64,000 nt of DNA from Streptomyces sp. ISL-87. GTDB taxonomy: Bacteria > Actinomycetota > Actinomycetes > Streptomycetales > Streptomycetaceae. The notes beneath the pieces are model-generated. The model worked only from the letters and a program-made list of their open reading frames with translations, had not been told where the DNA came from and ran no database searches. The translations under genes and the position numbers were made by a program. Positions 53,279 through 62,337 of this stretch are shown here, in pieces; the first letter of the stretch is position 1; each line of letters starts with the position of its first letter. The stretch covers positions 83,090 through 147,089 of the forward strand of contig NZ_JAGGOY010000030.1 in the NCBI RefSeq assembly GCF_018614095.1, read 5' to 3'.

Positions 53279-54763
53279 TCAGCCCGCGAACCAGCGCACG
53301 GGGCGCGGAGCGAGGTTCTGGTAGACGTGCTTGGCCTCGCGGTACTCGGCGAGACCGGACGGCCCGAGCTCGCGCCCGACGCCGGACTTCCCGAAGCCGC
53401 CCCACTCCGCCTGAGGCAGGTAGGGGTGGAAGTCGTTGATCCAGACGGTGCCGTGGCGCAGCTGGCCCGCCACCCGGCGGGCACGGCCCGGGTCGGCCGT
53501 CCAGACGGCGCCCGCGAGCCCGTACTCGGTGTCGTTGGCGAGCGCGACGGCCTCGATCTCGGTACGGAAGGTCTCGACGGTCAGCACCGGCCCGAAGACC
53601 TCCTCCCGCACGACGCGCATCCCCCGGTTGCAGCGGTCGAGGACGGTCGGGCGGTAGAAGAAGCCCGGCCCCTCGGGGCGTTCGCCGCCGGCGCGCAGGA
53701 CGGCACCCTCGGCGAGGGCGGAGGCGACGTAGGACTCGGTGCGCTCGCGCTGGGCGGCGGAGACCAGCGGGCCGCACTCGACACCGGGGTCGGTGCCGCG
53801 GCCGAGGCGGATCCTCTCGGCGCGGCGAGCCAGTTCGTCGACGAAGCGGGCGCTCACCGACTCCTCGATGATGAGCCGGGATCCGGCCGAGCAGACCTGG
53901 CCGCTGTGGATGAACGCGGCGTTCAGGGCCTGGTCGACGGCGGTGTCGAAGCCTTCCGCGGTGGCGCAGGCGTCGGCGAAGACGACGTTGGGGTTCTTCC
54001 CGCCGAGTTCGAGGGCGACCTTCTTGACCGTGTCGGCGGCCGCGTGCATCACCTTCGTACCGCTGGCGAGGCCGCCGGTGAAGGAGACGAGGTCGACGTC
54101 GGGGTGGGCGGCGAGCCGGGCGCCGACGGGATCCCCGGCGCCGGTGACGAGATTGGCGACCCCGGCGGGCAGTCCAGCCTCCACCAGCAGTTCGATGAGG
54201 ACGACCGTGCTCAGCGGGGTGATCTCGCTCGGCTTGATCACGAAGGTGTTGCCCGCGGCCAGCGCCGGGGCCACCTTCCAGCTGGCCTGGAGGAGCGGGT
54301 AGTTCCACGGGGTGATCAGGGCGCAGACCCCGACCGGCTCGTGGACGACGACGCTGTGGATGTCGGGGGATCCCGCATCGACGACCCGGCCGCCGCTCTC
54401 GGCGGTGACGAGGTCCGCGAAGTATTGGAAGGCGGCGCTGACGCAGTCGACGTCGATGCGGCCCTCTTCGAGGGTCTTGCCCGCGTCCCGGCTCTCGATG
54501 AGCGCGATGCGCTCGCGGTCACGCTGGAGCAGCTCGGCCGTGCGGCGCAGAAGCGCGGCGCGCTCGGCGACGGGGGTCCGCGGCCACTGTCCGCAGTCGA
54601 AAGCGGCGCGGGCCGCGCCGACGGCCGCGTCGGCGTCGGCGGCGCCGCCCTCGGCGACCACCGCGAGCACGGTGGAATCGGCGGGGTCGAGGATCTCCCT
54701 GGTGGCTCCCGTTGCGGCGGGCCGCCACGTCCCGGCCGTGTGAATGGTCAGTTGCTCCGACAC
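53279..54763 (-). CDS. betB: Aldehyde dehydrogenase, betaine-aldehyde-type
   Basis: 494 residues from GTG 54763. Active-site Cys in HSGQVCSAGSRL, general base Glu in ALELGGKNPN, NAD site TPWNYPLLQASWKVAPALAA and VSFTGGLASGTKVM. C-terminal GQLRHGTVWINDFHPYLPQA is common in betaine-aldehyde dehydrogenases. Converts betaine aldehyde to glycine betaine with NAD+. First gene of the five-gene choline/betaine operon; a palindrome in its upstream region is a likely operator. Confidence 0.85.
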   Translation of the reverse strand: MSEQLTIHTAGTWRPAATGATREILDPADSTVLAVVAEGGAADADAAVGAARAAFDCGQWPRTPVAERAALLRRTAELLQRDRERIALIESRDAGKTLEEGRIDVDCVSAAFQYFADLVTAESGGRVVDAGSPDIHSVVVHEPVGVCALITPWNYPLLQASWKVAPALAAGNTFVIKPSEITPLSTVVLIELLVEAGLPAGVANLVTGAGDPVGARLAAHPDVDLVSFTGGLASGTKVMHAAADTVKKVALELGGKNPNVVFADACATAEGFDTAVDQALNAAFIHSGQVCSAGSRLIIEESVSARFVDELARRAERIRLGRGTDPGVECGPLVSAAQRERTESYVASALAEGAVLRAGGERPEGPGFFYRPTVLDRCNRGMRVVREEVFGPVLTVETFRTEIEAVALANDTEYGLAGAVWTADPGRARRVAGQLRHGTVWINDFHPYLPQAEWGGFGKSGVGRELGPSGLAEYREAKHVYQNLAPRPVRWFAG

Positions 54764-54857
54764 GACGTGCTGTACCTCCGGTTTCCGCACCGCGGCGAAC
54801 CCGCGATGGTGGTGCAGTCGGCGCACGTGCCCGCTGTTCCCGAAGTCATGTCCCATC

Positions 54858-54874
54858 GGTCACTCGAAGTGACC
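54858..54874. promoter_or_regulatory. Operator-like palindrome between betB-type gene and gltD
   Basis: GGTCACT-CGA-AGTGACC is a perfect 7+7 inverted repeat, followed two bases later by another half-site AGTCACT. It lies between divergent promoters and should bind a dimeric regulator of the betaine operon, gltD or both. No regulator gene is adjacent. Confidence 0.6.
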
Positions 54875-54969
54875 GGAGTCACTCGCTGCTCCGTCGCGCG
54901 GGGACTTGGACGAATGCGGCGTAACCTGGTCGAAATGCCGTATCCGCCCGTGAGCCAGGGAGGCGGCGC

Positions 54970-56478
54970 ATGACCGACCCGTACGGCTTCCTCAGGACTC
55001 CCCGGCGCCCCGTTCCGGCGCGCCCCGCGGATCAGCGGCTCGGCGACTGGGGGGAGGTGCACGCCGGGCAGGCGCTGCTGCCCCTGGTGTCCGAGCAGGC
55101 GAACCGGTGCATGGACTGCGGCATCCCCTTCTGCCACAGCGGCTGCCCGCTGGGCAATCTCATCCCGGAGTGGAACGCGTACGCGGCGCACGGCGACTGG
55201 CGGGCCGCGTCCGAGCGGCTGCACGCGACGAACAACTTCCCCGAGTTCACCGGCCGGCTCTGTCCGGCACCCTGCGAGGACGCCTGCGTCCTGGCGATCA
55301 ACGCCGACCCGGTGACCATCAAGAACGTCGAGCAGACCATCGCCGACCAGGCCTGGGAGCGCGGGTACACCCCGCCGGCGCCGCCCGGGCGGCTCAGCGG
55401 GAAGACCGTCGCCGTCATCGGCTCCGGCCCGGCCGGGCTCGCCGCGGCCCAGCAGCTGACCCGGGCCGGGCACACCGTCGTCGTCTACGAGCGGGCCGAC
55501 CGCATAGGCGGGCTGCTGCGCTACGGCATCCCCGCGTTCAAGATGGACAAGGCGCACCTGGACCGCCGTATCGCCCAGATGCGGGCCGAGGGCACCGTCT
55601 TCCGTACGGAGGCGGACATCGGCGGCCGGGCCGACGCGGCCGACCTGCGAAGACGGCACGACGCGGTCGTTGTCGCGGTCGGGGCCGCGGAGCGCAGGGA
55701 GCTGCCCGTGCCCGGCCGCGAGCTGAGCGGCATCCACCAGGCCATGGACTACCTGACCTGCGCCAACCGGGTCCAGGAGGGCGACCGGGCGGCGCCCGGG
55801 GTCACGGCCGAGGGGCGGCGCGTGGTGATCGTAGGAGGCGGGGACACCGGCTCGGACTGCCTGGGCACCGCACTGCGGCAGGGCGCGCTGTCGGTGGTCC
55901 AGCTGGACATCAATCCGGAGCCCGGCCCCGGCCGGCCCGACGCCGACCCCTGGCCGGTGTACCCGAAGGTGTACCGGATCTCCCACGCCCACGAGGAGGC
56001 GCGCGAACGCGACGGCGCCGATCCCAGGGTCTTCTCCAGCGCCACCGTGCACTTCGAAGGCGATGCGGCGGGCCGGGTACGAGCGCTGCACCTCACCGCG
56101 GTGGAACCCGCGCGGAGAAGGTCGCTCCCGGGCACGGAGCGGGTGATCGAGGCCGGGCTGGTCCTGCTGGCGCTCGGTTTCTCCGGTCCCGAGCGGGCCT
56201 GCGGCCTGGGCGGGCAACTCGGGCTCACGCGGGACGGCCGGGGCAACTTCGCGCGGGACGCGGGCTTCGCGGCCGTCGGTGAGCCGTCGCCGACGCGGCT
56301 GCCCGGCCTGCGGCCTGAAGGGGTCTTCGTCGCGGGTGACGCCGGACGCGGACAGTCCTTGGTGGTGTGGGCGATCGCGGAGGGCCGGGCGGCGGCCGCC
56401 GCGGTGGACCGCTACCTGACCGGCACGACGGCCCTCCCGGCCCCGATCGGCGCGCAGGACCGGCCCATGTCGGCGTGA
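54970..56478 (+). CDS. gltD: Glutamate synthase small subunit (GltD), stand-alone
   Basis: 502 residues. N-terminal iron-sulfur region with CMDCGIPFCHSGCPLGNLIP and CPAPCEDACVLAI, FAD motif VIGSGPAGLAAAQQL, NADPH motif VIVGGGDTGSDC, and the terminal GVFVAGDAGRGQSLVVWAI. With GltB it passes electrons from NADPH to make glutamate from glutamine and 2-oxoglutarate. No gltB is adjacent, which is unusual because gltB-gltD is normally one operon. It may serve another oxidoreductase or be a second copy. GGGAGG precedes ATG. Confidence 0.88.
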   Translation: MTDPYGFLRTPRRPVPARPADQRLGDWGEVHAGQALLPLVSEQANRCMDCGIPFCHSGCPLGNLIPEWNAYAAHGDWRAASERLHATNNFPEFTGRLCPAPCEDACVLAINADPVTIKNVEQTIADQAWERGYTPPAPPGRLSGKTVAVIGSGPAGLAAAQQLTRAGHTVVVYERADRIGGLLRYGIPAFKMDKAHLDRRIAQMRAEGTVFRTEADIGGRADAADLRRRHDAVVVAVGAAERRELPVPGRELSGIHQAMDYLTCANRVQEGDRAAPGVTAEGRRVVIVGGGDTGSDCLGTALRQGALSVVQLDINPEPGPGRPDADPWPVYPKVYRISHAHEEARERDGADPRVFSSATVHFEGDAAGRVRALHLTAVEPARRRSLPGTERVIEAGLVLLALGFSGPERACGLGGQLGLTRDGRGNFARDAGFAAVGEPSPTRLPGLRPEGVFVAGDAGRGQSLVVWAIAEGRAAAAAVDRYLTGTTALPAPIGAQDRPMSA

Positions 56479-56553
56479 CCCCCGAGCCGGGCCACCCATC
56501 CCCCGGACAGGCCATCTCTACGGTCCCGAGGTGGATCTTGCAGGTTGGCCCCC

Positions 56554-56823
56554 TCAGCCCACACTCCACGACAGCGTCTGGTCGGCACTGACCAGGCAGG
56601 CGAGGATGACGAGGTCGGCGATGCCCAGGGCGAGGCCGAGGCGCGCACGGCCGGGGCGGCTGGTGCCACGGCGCAGGGCGAGGGTGGCGAGGACGATCGC
56701 GACCGGCCCGAGGACGAGGTTCATGGCGAGCGTGCCCACCAGGCCCAGCACGAACGCCGTGACGGCCATGGCGTCGGCGTCGCGGACGCCGCCGGCACGC
56801 GGAGCGGTACGGGTGGTGGTCAT
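56554..56823 (-). CDS. Small DUF4190-like membrane protein
   Basis: 89 residues, two helices (VTAFVLGLVGTLAMNLVLGP and LGLALGIADLVILACLV) around VAIVLATLALRRGTSRPGR, the G-x-x-A-I-x-G-L-x-x-A pattern of DUF4190. Function unknown. Its ATG overlaps the stop of the preceding small gene (56820-56823). Confidence 0.6.
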   Translation of the reverse strand: MTTTRTAPRAGGVRDADAMAVTAFVLGLVGTLAMNLVLGPVAIVLATLALRRGTSRPGRARLGLALGIADLVILACLVSADQTLSWSVG

Positions 56824-57002
56824 CGCTGGCGCTCCTGTCGTCCGGTCCCGCGTCGGGTCTGGGCGTGCCGTTCCCGGACTGCGAACAGCAGCAGCCAGCC
56901 GGCGATGGCCGCGGTCGCGCCGAGGCTGACGGGGGCGGCCACGTGGGCCACGGTCCCCAGGACGACGCCCAACAGCATGAGGGCGGCTATGAGGAAGAGC
57001 AT
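56820..57002 (-). CDS. Small membrane protein
   Basis: 60 residues, two helices: LFLIAALMLLGVVLGTVAHV and SLGATAAIAGWLLLFAVRE with a basic C-terminus. Coupled to the DUF4190-like gene by a 4-base overlap and divergent from a TetR gene, which may regulate it. GGAAG lies just upstream. Confidence 0.55.
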   Translation of the reverse strand: MLFLIAALMLLGVVLGTVAHVAAPVSLGATAAIAGWLLLFAVRERHAQTRRGTGRQERQR

Positions 57003-57054
57003 CGTGCTTCCTTCAGGGATAGGTGCAGGGATGGGGTCAGGGATGGGTAACAGT

Positions 57055-57092
57055 TGTGCACTGACTACCTAGTCTAAAATGATGCATGCACA
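57055..57092. promoter_or_regulatory. Promoter/operator between small membrane genes and TetR
   Basis: GACTA-CC-TAGTC (57063-57074) is a perfect palindrome directly before a -10-like TAAAAT (57075-57080). TGTGCA (57055-57060) and TGCACA (57087-57092) form an outer inverted repeat. TetR autoregulation through this site is likely. Confidence 0.55.
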
Positions 57093-57123
57093 CTTTGGGA
57101 AACAGGGGGGTTAACTTTCCGTC

Positions 57124-57810
57124 ATGAGCCAGACCTCTGGGAGCCGCGAGGCTCAACGCCGCAGCACACACCGGGCTCTTCTGGACGCGTCGCTGTCACT
57201 GTTGGAGGAACGGAGCCTGGGCGCCCTGGGTCTTCGGGAGGTGACCCGCGCGGCCGGCGTGTCCCCGACCGCCTTCTACCGCCATTTCGGCAGCATCGAG
57301 GAACTCGGCATCGCGCTCGTCGAGGAGGCGCTGGAGAGCCTGCACTCGGCGGTCCGGTCGATCCTCGCGACCTCGGGCGATTCAGGTGATTCAGACGATT
57401 CGGGCGATGTGGGCGTACGGATCGACGCCGCAGTGGAGCTGATGTCCGAGCTGGTCCGCCGGTACCCGGCGCACCTCCGGTTCATCGTGCGCGAACGGTA
57501 CGGCGGCGTACGGCGGGTGCGCGAGGTGATCGCCCGCCAGCTCGACGCGTTCGCGTCCGAAGTGGCCGAAAGCTTTCGTCACGACATGCCGGCCACCGGC
57601 TGGAGCCCGGACGACGTGCAGATGCTGGCCCGGCTGTACGTCGACCACATGGTGATGACGGCCTCCGCGTACCTGTCCGCGTCCTTGGAGGCCAACGAGT
57701 GGGCCGCCGTCACGCGCACGGCACGCAGCCAGCTGTGGCTGATCCACGCGGGCCGGGTGAACTGGCCCGCCGTGCAGCGCGACAGTGCGCCGCGCATTGT
57801 CGTCCCGTGA
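57124..57810 (+). CDS. TetR-family regulator
   Basis: 228 residues. HTH: THRALLDASLSLLEERSLGA followed by LREVTRAAGVSPTAFYRHFG. The linker contains an acidic repeat SGDSGDSDDSGD from a degenerate 9-base repeat. The C-terminal domain (RYPAHLRFIVRERYGGVRRV) resembles FabR/DesT-like fatty-acid regulators. ATG 57124; GGGGGG is 14 bases upstream, farther than usual. Possible targets are the divergent small membrane proteins. Confidence 0.82.
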   Translation: MSQTSGSREAQRRSTHRALLDASLSLLEERSLGALGLREVTRAAGVSPTAFYRHFGSIEELGIALVEEALESLHSAVRSILATSGDSGDSDDSGDVGVRIDAAVELMSELVRRYPAHLRFIVRERYGGVRRVREVIARQLDAFASEVAESFRHDMPATGWSPDDVQMLARLYVDHMVMTASAYLSASLEANEWAAVTRTARSQLWLIHAGRVNWPAVQRDSAPRIVVP

Positions 57811-58101
57811 CGGGTTCGCCGAGCGGGCCCTTCGCGCGCGAAAGCCGGGCAGGAGACGCACGGGCCGTAGTCGGAGAGTCGCCGCGCGCGTACCCCGCCC
57901 AATACCCGGGCTTCCCTACGCGCCGCCCTGCCGGTGAACCCCGCGCGCGCTGTCCGGAGTTGTACGGAGTCCTGTACGAGCCCGTCCGACCTGCGGGAAC
58001 GCCCTTCCCGGCGGCGGCCGCGGGCTGGCTCTCTGGTGGAGCGCCGCCGGGTCTGCCGGGGCGTGGCACACCAATGCAGTGACCTCGTAGGGAGAACGAC
58101 G

Positions 58102-58457
58102 ATGCGCAAGACGACCACCACCCTTCGGTCCCGGGCCGGTCTGGCCGCCGCGGCGGCCGCCGTGGCCCTGACGGGCATGCTGGCCGGCGCCGGCAGCGCC
58201 GACGCGCGGGCAGCTACATCTCGTCCAACAGCGGGGGCGCGAACGTCCGTACCTGCGCCAGCACGGCCTGCGGCTCGATCGGCTACCTCGGCAACGGCTC
58301 CGGCGTCACCATGCTGTGCTGGGTCGACAACCAGTGGGTCTACCCGCCCTACTCGAACTACGCGTCCAACCGCTGGTTCCGCGTGTCCAGCGCCGTCGGC
58401 ACGGGCTACGTGCACTCGTCGCTGGTAGCGAACCAGACCAGCGTGGGGCACTGCTGA
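58102..58457 (+). pseudogene. Secreted SH3-like protein, frameshifted
   Basis: The first ~35 codons from ATG 58102 (GGAGAAC upstream) encode a signal peptide (LRSRAGLAAAAAAVALTGML, cleavage near GSADA). At about 58210 the frame must shift for the mature domain: GSYISSNSGGANVRTCASTA, then CGSIGYLGNGSGVTMLCWVD and RWFRVSSAVGTGYVHSSLV, ending at TGA 58457. That domain has the N-V-R-x-x-P/C...G...V...W...GYV pattern of bacterial SH3. Total length is not a multiple of three; one missing base in GCGCG-GGC accounts for it. Either a true frameshift or a sequencing error; a working version would be a small exported cell-wall-binding protein. Confidence 0.75.
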
Positions 58458-58471
58458 CGAACCACCATCAT

Positions 58472-58508
58472 GGACCGCCCCCGCGCCGACCCGGCGTGGG
58501 GGCGGTCC
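58472..58508 (+). terminator. Strong terminator after the SH3-like gene
   Basis: GGACCGCCCCCGCGCCG (58472-58488) pairs with 58492-58508 over a 3-base loop, 17 pairs with one wobble. Confidence 0.8.
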
Positions 58509-58719
58509 GCGTCCCCACATCTGCGACTACCTCCTCGGGCTGACCCGTAGCCGACGCCGCAGGTCACGGCCGGCCCGCCCCGCTCCCGGTCGACACCCGG
58601 GCGCGGGCCGGGGAGGATGGAGGAGCGGGCACCGAGCGCGGCCGCCGCGATGCGTGTCGGCGCCGTTGCGGGCCGGTTACCCGCTCCCTGCCTCGTTTCT
58701 CCCTGAGGGGAGCACCATC

Positions 58720-59244
58720 ATGCATCGACAGACCCGACGTGCCGTTGTTACTTCCTTGCTCGCGTCCTCGCTCGCGCTGTCCGGTGTGGTCGCCCTCGCG
58801 CCGGCTGCCGGCGCCGCGGTACCAGTCGCCAGCTGTACGGTCACACCATCGCCGGACGGGACGTCCGTCACCATCGCCGGCCAGGGTTTCACGCCCCCGC
58901 GAGACCTCAGTGACGGCGAATCCAGGGAGCGCCTGAACATAGACGCGAACGGCAACTTCCTGGTGAAACGCTTCCAGAAGAACGTCCACTACACCGTTCT
59001 CGCCGTCAACGAGAACCAGAACTTCATCTTCGTGAACTGCAAGGTCGTCCAGTCCGGCAAGAACACCGAGCGCGAGCGTGCTCAGGGCCGCAGGGACGGG
59101 CGAGAGGCCGGCCGCGACGCGGCCAGGGAGAGCTGCCAGGTCCGGCCGCGGCCGGACCGGAGAATCAGCCACACGGACGCCTATTGGGAGGGATGGACCG
59201 AGGGAGCCAACCGCGCCTTCGACAGGGCCTGCCACATCCGTTGA
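58720..59244 (+). CDS. Secreted hypothetical protein with charged C-terminus
   Basis: 174 residues, ATG 58720 after GAGGGGAG. Signal peptide to about residue 34 (VVTSLLASSLALSGVVALAP). Mature part starts SCTVTPSPDGTSVTIAGQGF with two cysteines, then a mixed-charge helical C-terminus (RERAQGRRDGREAGRDAARE, then SHTDAYWEGWTEGANRAFDR). No known family; the pattern of an Ig-like first half and a helical second half recurs in streptomycete secreted proteins. Confidence 0.65.
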   Translation: MHRQTRRAVVTSLLASSLALSGVVALAPAAGAAVPVASCTVTPSPDGTSVTIAGQGFTPPRDLSDGESRERLNIDANGNFLVKRFQKNVHYTVLAVNENQNFIFVNCKVVQSGKNTERERAQGRRDGREAGRDAARESCQVRPRPDRRISHTDAYWEGWTEGANRAFDRACHIR

Positions 59245-59445
59245 GCCTCCGCTCCGGGGAGCGTACGACGGCGGGGGCCGGCGCACACGGACGACCCGCG
59301 GCCGCGGAACGGGCACACCGGCCCGCGCATTTACCGCGCACGGCACGCGTACGCGCCACATACTCGTTCCCGTACTGCGAGAGAAGCCATCCCCGGGGTA
59401 GTGATCGTGCTGATGGCTTCAGGGGGCATGAGGGGGCGACCACGC

Positions 59446-60123
59446 ATGGAGATGGACTCGACACCGCGCACCGACGATCAGGTATCCCGAAGGCTGACGC
59501 GAGACCGCCGCCATCTCGCGCAAGAGCTCGCACGGCGGGTGGTGACCGAAACGGCGGATCATGAAACACGGTACTTCGACCAGCGGGCCCGGGCCTATTT
59601 CCGCCCGCACCTTCCCTGGGCCGGCCGCCGGACCACACGATTCGATCCGGTCGGGCTGCCCGGGGAGTTGGTGACCCCGGTAGCCCTGGCGGTCGCCACA
59701 GCCTTGCTCGGGGCAGCCTCCACGGCAGTGGTGGCCAGACTGGAACGGACCTTCGGCGGCTGGCGTCGGCGTAGGCAGCGGGAGCCAGAGGCCGCGCCGA
59801 CGAGCACCACCCCGGCCGTGACGACGGACAGCGGCGTGCCGACCGCTTCGTCGTCGACGGGGCTCAGCGCCGCCGACCTCGCGAACTGGCGCGCCATCGC
59901 GCTGACCGCCGCCCTTCAGTGCAACGCACCCGAAGGCCTCGCCCGGCGCGTCGCGGACGCCACGCTCGCCGGGCTCGTCCAGCATCTGGCCGAAGGCACG
60001 CTCCCCGCCGGTCACGCCGACGCCGGCGAAGGAACCACGGACAACGAGACCCCACCGGAACCGCCGGTAGCCTCCGCGGGCGACGGGGGTCCAGCGAGTT
60101 CAGCCGCCGGAAGCGGTGGCTGA
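59446..60123 (+). CDS. Hypothetical membrane protein upstream of M48 protease
   Basis: 225 residues from ATG 59446 (AGGGGG nine bases upstream; in-frame ATGs at 59413 and 59428 are possible). A charged N-terminal region (VSRRLTRDRRHLAQELARRV), one helix near residue 80 (TPVALAVATALLGAASTAVV), a Thr/Ala/Pro linker and a helical C-terminal module (LSAADLANWRAIALTAALQC, ARRVADATLAGLVQHLAE). Its stop is immediately before the protease start, so the two form an operon. Confidence 0.55.
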   Translation: MEMDSTPRTDDQVSRRLTRDRRHLAQELARRVVTETADHETRYFDQRARAYFRPHLPWAGRRTTRFDPVGLPGELVTPVALAVATALLGAASTAVVARLERTFGGWRRRRQREPEAAPTSTTPAVTTDSGVPTASSSTGLSAADLANWRAIALTAALQCNAPEGLARRVADATLAGLVQHLAEGTLPAGHADAGEGTTDNETPPEPPVASAGDGGPASSAAGSGG

Positions 60124-60131
60124 CCACCGCT

Positions 60132-62324
60132 GTGTTCCTGCGAGCGCTCCTGTTCTGGCTGACACTCACCGTCTCGGCCGGTGCCATCGCCTTCCCGGCC
60201 ACACCCGAGCGGTACACCCAGGCCTCCTGGGGCTACCGAACATGCTCCAGCGAAGTGACCGACGTATACCTCGCCCTCCTGCCACTGACCCAGGAGGAGC
60301 GGCGCGCCGCCGAAACCCCCTTCTGGCAGAGGTCCTCCGTCCCGGACGTTTACCGCGACGAGGTGAACGGTGCCATCGAGCGACGCTGCCACAAACGGCC
60401 CGTCGACCACCCGGAGCGCCGTGCGGGCCTCGCCGTGGGCGTGTTGGCGGCCGGGGGGTTCCTCCTTTACTGGCTGCTGCCCTACCTGAGCATCCTTCGC
60501 CACGGCCTCAAGCCCGAGAAACCCCTCGGAACCTCCACCCGTCCGGACGGCACACCCCTTCCCAGCCTCGATGCCGCGATACGCGCTCTCGCAGCCGACG
60601 CGAACGTCAGGCCGCCCGCCGTGTTGGTCCACGCCGTCGACACGACCGTGAACGCCGTCGCCTTCGGCCACTGGGGCCGACGGTACATCGAAGTATCCGG
60701 CGGCCTGGAGGACCGGCTCAGGACCGATCCGGGAGGCTTCGACGCTTTGGTGCGCCACGAACTGGGCCACATCCGCAACCGCGACCTCGACGTCACTCAG
60801 GGAGTGACGGCGCTGTGGTGGGCCTTCGTCACTCTCGTCGCCGGCGCCTTCTGCCTCTCCTTGACGGGATACGCAGGTGAAGGCACGAGCCTGCGCGAGC
60901 TGTGCCTGCGGCTCGCCCTGCTCACCGGCGTCGTCTACGCCGCACGCAACAGCTATCTCCAGTCGCGCGAGTTGCACGCCGACAGGTTCTCCGCCGCCTG
61001 CCCGTCCGCCGCCTGCCCGTCCGCCTCTTACCCGTCCGCAGCCGCTCGGCCCGGCAGCGGCGAGACGGCCCGACAGGCACTCGACGCGCTCTTCGACGAA
61101 TCGGCCAAGTCGCGCCCCGGGCGCGGCGGCCATACGGGGTTGTGGCCGTTCGCCACCCACCCCTCTCTGGCGCGCAGAAGGGCCGCTCTGGTCCGGCCCG
61201 CCCTCGCGGACGAACTCACCGGATGGGAGGTGGCCCTGATCGGCTGCCTTCTCGCGTTCGCCGTCAATCTGATTCTGGGACACAGCTTCGAACTGATGAT
61301 GTTCGGGCTCCGTACGGGAATTCTCAAGCTCGACGATGTGACCACGCTCCGGCCGACGTTCGCCTGGACGGCCCTGCCCTTCCTCCTGGGGGCAGGCCCC
61401 CTGGTCGCCCTCGGGGTGCGGTACTCGGTCCTCGCCTGGGGCGGCCTCGGGGCCATCGGCCTCCGCCTGGCCGCCCGCCTGGCCGGGCTGGCGGCATGCT
61501 TCTGGGCAGGGCTGTGCCTCGGCTGCCTCATCTACCCGGGACCGATCACCGAACGCGCGGGCACGCCCACCGTCCTGCTGTGGCAGTCCCTGACCGGCAC
61601 GGCGGCACTCGGCCTGGCACTGACATCGACCGCGACCGTCGCGCTCTGCGCGCTCCTGGCCCTCGGCTGCGAAGCGGTGCGACTGCCCCGAGGCCCCGCG
61701 ATGTTCGTGACCGGCGCCTACGGGGCGCTGCTCGCCGTCACCGGATTCCCCACGGCGCTCGCTGCCGGCCTGGCGCCGTACCTCCGCGGCGTGGCGGTCT
61801 CCCTTCCGCTCGCAGGCGCCCTCTGCCTGGTTGTCCGGCGCCCCGCGCAAGCAGGTCCCCGCCGCGCCCTGGGAGCCGGCTACGGCACGGGAACCGTGAC
61901 CCCGGCGGCCTCGCCCATGCGGCTCCGGCTCCGGCTGCTCTGCCACCTCACCACGCTGGGGATGACGGCCTGGGCGCTCTCCACCGCGATCAGGCTCCTC
62001 ACCGACTTCGCGCCGAGATCGCCGCTCACCCTGGTCAGCCAACTCGGGCTGATGCTGTTCGTATTCGGCACCGGCGGGGCGGCCCTCGCCCCGCACGACA
62101 CCGTGTTCCGCCGACGTACACAGGCCGCGGCGGCCTGCCTGGGCGCAGCAGCGCTTCTTTCGGCCGTGGAGCTGTTCGCGGACGGCCGGATCACACCGTG
62201 GCTGCTTCTGATCCTCATGGGGCCCGCCGCAGGCGTGGTCATCGCGTCCGAGAACTCGGCGGCAGTTCTCTACGACCTGCGCCACGGCAATGGACGGCGC
62301 GGTACTGACCCTCGTAGCCCTTGA
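60132..62324 (+). CDS. Integral-membrane M48-family zinc metallopeptidase
   Basis: About 730 residues from GTG 60132 (no better start with coding character upstream). Zinc motif HELGH (209-213) in VRHELGHIRNRDLD, and the third ligand Glu in SRELHADRF. Two helices precede the catalytic domain and eight or more follow it (ALIGCLLAFAVNLILG, TALPFLLGAGPLVALGV, and a long C-terminal membrane region), far longer than HtpX (~290 residues). A low-complexity loop repeats SAACP/SASYP near 300. M48 proteases degrade membrane or envelope proteins; the large extra membrane domain is unexplained. Confidence 0.8.
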   Translation: MFLRALLFWLTLTVSAGAIAFPATPERYTQASWGYRTCSSEVTDVYLALLPLTQEERRAAETPFWQRSSVPDVYRDEVNGAIERRCHKRPVDHPERRAGLAVGVLAAGGFLLYWLLPYLSILRHGLKPEKPLGTSTRPDGTPLPSLDAAIRALAADANVRPPAVLVHAVDTTVNAVAFGHWGRRYIEVSGGLEDRLRTDPGGFDALVRHELGHIRNRDLDVTQGVTALWWAFVTLVAGAFCLSLTGYAGEGTSLRELCLRLALLTGVVYAARNSYLQSRELHADRFSAACPSAACPSASYPSAAARPGSGETARQALDALFDESAKSRPGRGGHTGLWPFATHPSLARRRAALVRPALADELTGWEVALIGCLLAFAVNLILGHSFELMMFGLRTGILKLDDVTTLRPTFAWTALPFLLGAGPLVALGVRYSVLAWGGLGAIGLRLAARLAGLAACFWAGLCLGCLIYPGPITERAGTPTVLLWQSLTGTAALGLALTSTATVALCALLALGCEAVRLPRGPAMFVTGAYGALLAVTGFPTALAAGLAPYLRGVAVSLPLAGALCLVVRRPAQAGPRRALGAGYGTGTVTPAASPMRLRLRLLCHLTTLGMTAWALSTAIRLLTDFAPRSPLTLVSQLGLMLFVFGTGGAALAPHDTVFRRRTQAAAACLGAAALLSAVELFADGRITPWLLLILMGPAAGVVIASENSAAVLYDLRHGNGRRGTDPRSP

Positions 62325-62337
62325 GAGCCACCACACC

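Noticed and set aside
57811..58101. Small ORFs in the interval between the TetR and SH3-like genes
   Set aside because: All are Arg/Pro/Gly-rich and lack plausible starts or similarity; the interval is treated as non-coding.
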